Source: Anaerolineae bacterium (GTDB taxonomy: Bacteria > Chloroflexota > Anaerolineae > Aggregatilineales > Phototrophicaceae). From it: a DNA stretch of 64,000 nt. The stretch is from NCBI GenBank assembly GCA_013360465.1, contig JABWBO010000003.1, positions 1 through 64,000 on the forward strand. Direction: 5' to 3'. The notes under the pieces were generated by a model. The model saw only the letters and a list, made by a program, of their open reading frames with translations, was not told the DNA's origin and did not search any database. Position 1 is the stretch's first letter, and each line of letters starts with the position of its first letter. The position numbers and the translations under genes are program-made. Below, piece after piece: positions 59,788 through 64,000 of the stretch.

Positions 59788-62283
59788 TCAACGCCATCCC
59801 CGCCAGGCAGTCACCATCTGAGCGATTCGTGCAGCAGCGGCGTCGCGCTGTGTCTCTACAATCCGCGATGCCGTCAGCAGCAGCGCGCCCCCAACCAGAG
59901 GGATCAACCAGGAGTTGAGGCGCGCCGTCAGGAACAGAATACCGAAAAGAAGCGCGCTGGCGCCCGATAGGAAGGTTCGCCGGCGGCGGAAGATCGCCCC
60001 ATGCACCGTCAGACCAACCGCTGCCGCTCCGGCAATGAGCCAATTCGATGGTTTGCTGGCGAACACCGCGTCCGAATAGGCATCGGTGTGAGCAGCGGAC
60101 GCATACACCAGCAGCCCAATCGCCAACGTCTCAAGGGATACCCTTCCCGTCTGATCAAAATGGGCAATGAGCAAGAGCAGCAGCGCAACCGGGATATTTT
60201 GCAGCGCCACGCCATCCAGCTTCACCCCATAGAGAGTCAGCCACCAGGCGCACCAGATGACGACGACTGCGCCCAACCTCCAGAGCGGCTCGCGAAGGAA
60301 AACGATCAGGACAAGGCTTGCCAGAAAAAGCACTTTGGCGATCTGAGTCACATAGGCAAACCCGCCGCTGGGACCGAAGAGATGTACGGATGCGACAGCG
60401 ATCAGCGTCCCGGCGATGATGACGGGTCGGGGCGAACCTTTCTGCTGACGCGCCAGCGCCACCGCGACGATGCCGATGGAGAGCAGTCCGAGCAGGGTGG
60501 CGGGCGGCAGACTGAGCAGTCGAGCGGCTTGCAGCACCACAAACGCGGTCTGCATCAGAGCGACCGGCAGCCAGTAGCCGCGTCGGGCGCGGAAAAGCTG
60601 TTCGGCACTGATCCCCAGCCCGAATACAGCGGCGATCACCGCTTCGCTCGGCGCGAAGAACACTTGCAGCAGCCCTATACACCACAACAGCCAGCCCGCC
60701 GAGTGTACAGTCCAGCCGACGACATCCGGGACTCGATCCAGCAGCCAACCGACCATGAACCAGGCGCTGGATATCAGGACGAGACCCAGCCCCTGGCGCT
60801 GTGCGGGCAGCCCCAGCGCACCGAGGACGATCTGAAGCCAGATGGCTGCGAACCACGCGCCAAGGAGCAGGAAGGCGCTGCGAATCATCCGGTGCGCGTA
60901 AGGTCGCCGCGCCGGCGGCGCGACCCAGGCGGCAAAGCTATCCCAGAGTGCGTATTTCCCAAGCAGGATGAGCGCTGCGCTGGTCAGAGCGGTCAGCATG
61001 GCGACGCCCAGATGGAGCGGCATCATCCGCTCGTCGGCGAGCGCCAGCCCGGCGCCGATCAGCGCATATCCTACGACAAAGAACGGAGCGCGCACCGCCG
61101 CGCCGATGCGCGCCATACCGTGACCCATAAGCAGCAGGATTACTCCGCCCACCTGCCAGGCAAGACCAAGGATCGGCAGATATGTGAAAATGAGATTGGA
61201 GCTGATCAGCCCCATGCTCAGCGGAAATGGCGCGACATAGAGCGCAAGGTGCGTGAAGACCGGCAGCCGATAGACAATGCCCTGCGCCAGCCACAGCGCC
61301 GTCAGTGCCAGCAGCGTCAGCGTCAGTGCAGTGTGATCCATCGCCGTCAGGTTGATGGCGACGGCAACCAGGCTGACGATGCTCAGACCGACGGAAACAT
61401 CGGCTGTCGTCCAGCGAAACATCGCCCCCAGCATGCCCTGGGCTTTTTTGCGCTTCCCGCCGCTAGAGCGGGTTGCCTGACCTATCAGCACCGCCAGCGC
61501 CGCCGGCAGGGTGATCCAAAGGGCAAATGTCTCGGGGTTAACCACCCAGACGCGGTGAACAAATGCCCATACGCCGGCGAAGCCCCAGGCGGAAAGATGC
61601 GCCAGTACACTCAAGCGGGTCAAAACCCCCAGAACAGCGATCAGCGCCGATGCTGCAAGCCAGGTCAGGATCGCCGCCACCGGGAAATCCATCGCAAACG
61701 CCAGCACGTGCGCCGACGCCGCAGTCAGGATCAGCAGAGCGCCCGTGCGGTAAACCCGACGCCAGAATGACGTGGCATGAGGGAATAACAGCCATAGAGC
61801 AGCGATGGAAGGCATGCCAAATGCCACCAGATATGGATATGACTGCGCCTGCGCTGGGAAAACGCTGGCAGCGGCGGCAGCGAGGTTCAGCTGAAGGAGC
61901 AGGATCATCGGCGCGATCAGCAGATTGCGGGTGCGCCTTCCAACGAGCGTCACCGCGACCGCAGCCGCCAGCGAGGCGATCAGCCAGAAGGCGTCCAACC
62001 AGCCGTCAGAGAGCGCCCGGCGGAGGTCAAGAAGCTGAATCAGCGCCACGCCTACCAGCCAGGCAGCCGCCGTCGAAAGCGCGCTGGTCACCAGGGGGGC
62101 ATTATCTGCCCGGCGCGAAAGTACGCTTAACCCCAGCAGCGCCGCGGGCATACTGATGGCGGCGGCGACGCGAACCAGAAAGGAATCCGTCTGCAACTCC
62201 TTCCCAAGGAACAGCAGTGAGATCACCAGCAGGGCACTGCCGGCGTAGGTCGTCAGCGCAAGGGTCCACCGTGAGCGTTCCAT
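59788..62283 (-). CDS. large polytopic membrane protein, unknown
   Basis: An 831-residue protein composed almost entirely of hydrophobic helices, more than twenty, with short loops and no recognised catalytic motif. It resembles the large uncharacterised multi-helix proteins common in Chloroflexota and actinobacteria. The start is ATG 62283, preceded by GGAG; the open frame extends 31 codons further upstream without hydrophobic character. It is convergent with the DUF2085 gene, with 14 bases between stops. Confidence 0.72.
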   Translation of the reverse strand: MERSRWTLALTTYAGSALLVISLLFLGKELQTDSFLVRVAAAISMPAALLGLSVLSRRADNAPLVTSALSTAAAWLVGVALIQLLDLRRALSDGWLDAFWLIASLAAAVAVTLVGRRTRNLLIAPMILLLQLNLAAAAASVFPAQAQSYPYLVAFGMPSIAALWLLFPHATSFWRRVYRTGALLILTAASAHVLAFAMDFPVAAILTWLAASALIAVLGVLTRLSVLAHLSAWGFAGVWAFVHRVWVVNPETFALWITLPAALAVLIGQATRSSGGKRKKAQGMLGAMFRWTTADVSVGLSIVSLVAVAINLTAMDHTALTLTLLALTALWLAQGIVYRLPVFTHLALYVAPFPLSMGLISSNLIFTYLPILGLAWQVGGVILLLMGHGMARIGAAVRAPFFVVGYALIGAGLALADERMMPLHLGVAMLTALTSAALILLGKYALWDSFAAWVAPPARRPYAHRMIRSAFLLLGAWFAAIWLQIVLGALGLPAQRQGLGLVLISSAWFMVGWLLDRVPDVVGWTVHSAGWLLWCIGLLQVFFAPSEAVIAAVFGLGISAEQLFRARRGYWLPVALMQTAFVVLQAARLLSLPPATLLGLLSIGIVAVALARQQKGSPRPVIIAGTLIAVASVHLFGPSGGFAYVTQIAKVLFLASLVLIVFLREPLWRLGAVVVIWCAWWLTLYGVKLDGVALQNIPVALLLLLIAHFDQTGRVSLETLAIGLLVYASAAHTDAYSDAVFASKPSNWLIAGAAAVGLTVHGAIFRRRRTFLSGASALLFGILFLTARLNSWLIPLVGGALLLTASRIVETQRDAAAARIAQMVTAWRGWR

Positions 62284-62393
62284 GAAAACGACTCCAATAC
62301 GCGCATCATCTGCCTTCAGCATAGAAGGAACGCCGGCAGGATGGAGTAGGCGCTGCGTACGCCCCGCCCATGACAAATGTCCAGAGGCGAGAC

Positions 62394-63644
62394 TCAGGAT
62401 GCGCGGTTCACCGGAAGCTCAAGCGTGAAGGTCGAACCAATGTCGGGCTGGCTGCTCAGAAGGATGTCGCCGCCATGCAGCCGGGCGATCTCCAGGGCAA
62501 TCACCAGTCCCAGTCCCGCGCCGGAGGAATCGGTCGAGAGACGAACGAACGGCAGGAACACCAGATGCGCCTGGGATTCGGCGATCCCTACACCGGTGTC
62601 CTGCACTTCGATGCGCAGGCGATCTTCGCGCAGCACGGTGCGAATCGTGATCTGTCCCTGCCGCGTGTACTTCGCAGCGTTGGTCGTCAGATTGCTGATC
62701 GCCTGTCGCAGTCGCAGCGGATCGCCGTCGATCTCGGTCAGGGCGGGATCGAACTCCGTCTCCAACCGCACTCCGGCGTGGAGCATCCGCCGGGCTTCAT
62801 CTGCCGCCTGCGCGCATAAGGCGTTGATCGAACAGCGCGCATAGTTGAGGGATAAACTCCCTGAACTCAGACGCGCGCTGTCCAGCAGATCGCCCACCAG
62901 CCGGTCGAGATGCTCCCCCTCGCTGATGATCTGCTCCAGATAAGCGCGCCCCGGTTCTGCCGATGCGCTGCGGTGCAGCAGTTTGGCGAACCCCAGCACC
63001 GAGTTCAGTGGAGTCCGCAGTTCGTGGCTGACCCGCGCCAGAAAGCGCTGGCTCTGATGGCGCACTTCTTCCGCGACGTGCGCCGTGCTGATGTCGATGG
63101 ACAGATGGCTGAGAAAGCGGAGCGTCTGGAACGTGTAAGCGGCGAGCAGGATGTCGTAACTCACTATGATGGAGCGGCTGGGTTCCAGCCGCAGCGCGCC
63201 GGGCAGCACCTCGAAGACAAGGTTGACCCAGAAGGCGGCAATGCACAGGACCTGCACGAAACCGCGCCGCCGTCCCGAATACAGCATACCGCTGATCGTG
63301 TAGGGGATGAGCGTGGTCAGCGCCGTCACCGGACCCAGCCCCAGGATGACCATCCCCTGCAAGCCAAAAACGGCGATGAGAGAGATCATCCAGAAGAGGG
63401 ATGCGCCGCCAAACCACCCCACCCCATAGATGAAAGCTACAGCCCCTGCCAGGATGCCATATGCCCAGGGATACGGCACGTCCTGATAGACCGCTGCCGT
63501 CCACAGGATGACCTCGCCCAGCACCAACTGCCAGCCGCGCGTGCGCCAGTAGCGGTCGATCTGCGCCTGCGCCGTCGCCTGGACCGGCGCTGGGAGGAGG
63601 TTATCCTGGTCTGGAAGTAACCCGCTGAAGAGTTCGCGCCACAT
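62394..63644 (-). CDS. membrane sensor histidine kinase
   Basis: A 416-residue kinase. The first 190 residues carry about five transmembrane helices with almost no extracellular loop, suggesting sensing within the membrane. The phospho-acceptor helix is FLARVSHELRTPLNSVLG; the ATPase domain shows the N box NLTTNAAKYT, G1 DTGVGIAES and G2 GAGLGLVIA. Its start lies inside the receiver gene, a 44-base overlap, so the pair is translationally coupled. The signal is unknown. Confidence 0.93.
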   Translation of the reverse strand: MWRELFSGLLPDQDNLLPAPVQATAQAQIDRYWRTRGWQLVLGEVILWTAAVYQDVPYPWAYGILAGAVAFIYGVGWFGGASLFWMISLIAVFGLQGMVILGLGPVTALTTLIPYTISGMLYSGRRRGFVQVLCIAAFWVNLVFEVLPGALRLEPSRSIIVSYDILLAAYTFQTLRFLSHLSIDISTAHVAEEVRHQSQRFLARVSHELRTPLNSVLGFAKLLHRSASAEPGRAYLEQIISEGEHLDRLVGDLLDSARLSSGSLSLNYARCSINALCAQAADEARRMLHAGVRLETEFDPALTEIDGDPLRLRQAISNLTTNAAKYTRQGQITIRTVLREDRLRIEVQDTGVGIAESQAHLVFLPFVRLSTDSSGAGLGLVIALEIARLHGGDILLSSQPDIGSTFTLELPVNRAS

Positions 63645-63960
63645 CGTCAGGGTCCAGCGGCTTTCTCAGATAGATGAACTCAAAGCCCGTCTGTCGCAGC
63701 GCGCCGGTTTGGTCGAAAGCGGAGGTGATGATCGTCGGAGCCTCATGCAGGGCGCGCAGATCCTTCGCCAGGCTGTAGCCGTCGCCATCCGGCAGATCGA
63801 GATCTATGATGTAGACATCCGGCAAATCGCTCGCTGCGCGCCGGCGTGCTTCGGCGCACGATGCGGCAGTCACCAGCCGGTACGGAGTCAGATCGCGAAT
63901 GATCGCCTCCATCAGAAAACGCGCCGGCGGATGATCTTCGACGTAGAGGATCAGGCTCAT
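63601..63960 (-). CDS. single-domain response regulator receiver
   Basis: A 119-residue CheY-like receiver without an output domain. Acidic pocket YVEDH, phospho-accepting Asp in YIIDLDLPDGDGY, switch Thr/Ser in TIITSAF and Lys in YLRKP are all present. It would pass phosphate on to, or receive it from, the overlapping kinase in a relay. Its ATG overlaps the stop of an upstream gene (ATGA). Confidence 0.9.
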   Translation of the reverse strand: MSLILYVEDHPPARFLMEAIIRDLTPYRLVTAASCAEARRRAASDLPDVYIIDLDLPDGDGYSLAKDLRALHEAPTIITSAFDQTGALRQTGFEFIYLRKPLDPDDVARTLQRVTSRPG

Positions 63961-64000
63961 CGCGTGACCTCATCGATCAGGCGGTCGACGCGCTCCGCCT
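63957..64000 (-). CDS. 3' end of a truncated upstream gene
   Basis: Only the last 13 codons are visible (ending ERVDRLIDEVTR), sharing ATGA with the receiver start. It is presumably another member of the same signalling operon; nothing more can be said. Confidence 0.45.
   Translation of the reverse strand, partial: AERVDRLIDEVTR

Noticed and set aside
60001-61770. 589-residue plus-strand frame antisense to the large membrane protein
   Set aside because: Composition is the complement of hydrophobic codons (Gln/Arg/Asp-rich); the minus frame has regular transmembrane helices and a proper start.
1-64000. CRISPR arrays, insertion sequences, prophage, rRNA
   Set aside because: None seen; the only direct repeats are the two coding tandem arrays without spacers, and no transposase, integrase or Cas motif occurs in the translated genes.

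Overview
The window is a GC-rich, gene-dense bacterial chromosome segment with no rRNA, tRNA, insertion sequence, prophage or CRISPR array. It most resembles a Chloroflexota (Anaerolineae-type) genome. The reasons are lipoproteins with short lipoboxes followed by Pro/Thr-rich linkers, CUT1 sugar ABC transport with unusual glycan and sugar enzymes, paired dynamin-like GTPases, peptidoglycan genes (ddl, lysA) without LPS genes, and a glmS ribozyme. That placement is an inference from gene content, not from a marker tree.

Region by region. 1-3.4 kb: the repeat-rich C-terminal tail of a truncated gene, a PlsC-type acyltransferase, then glmS preceded by a promoter and a glmS ribozyme that carries an unusual insertion. 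3.4-7.8 kb (minus): a small membrane protein, lysA, ddl and a membrane glycosyltransferase, read as a cell-wall operon. 7.9-13.5 kb (plus): two adjacent dynamin-like GTPases, then aspS. 13.6-16.1 kb: an aquaporin-family channel, a promoter/structured RNA/terminator unit that looks like a free-standing non-coding RNA, and an AAA ATPase. 16.1-25.6 kb: a histone-deacetylase-like amidohydrolase, membrane proteins, a GT-C glycosyltransferase-like protein, a LipM-like acyltransferase, a radical SAM protein with a DNA-binding tail, rpmF, fabD and a repeat-linker FAS1 lipoprotein. 25.7-33.6 kb (minus): Bax-inhibitor-1 family protein, aminotransferase, nucleotide-sugar reductase, rarA, a GH31 glycosidase and a UroD-family protein. 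33.9-39.1 kb: comM, pfkA, pgi and a TSUP exporter.

39.2-48.0 kb (minus) is the most coherent unusual unit. A promoter with a palindrome near its start site drives a FucI/AraA-like isomerase, a sugar-binding protein, two permeases, a phosphofructokinase-like kinase, a (beta/alpha)8 aldolase and a GH4 glycosidase. This order predicts import of a glycoside, hydrolysis, aldose-ketose isomerisation, phosphorylation and aldol cleavage, but the sugar is not evident. An intercistronic hairpin after the binding-protein gene may set its excess over the permeases.

48-64 kb: an M1-type peptidase lipoprotein, a UbiA prenyltransferase, a DHH-CBS-CBS-nucleotidyltransferase fusion, a cupin, a signal-less molybdopterin oxidoreductase coupled by ATGA to a Tat-exported protein with a degenerate L,D-transpeptidase-like end, a CcdA-TlpA fusion with a second TlpA, polytopic membrane proteins and a two-component pair at the right edge.
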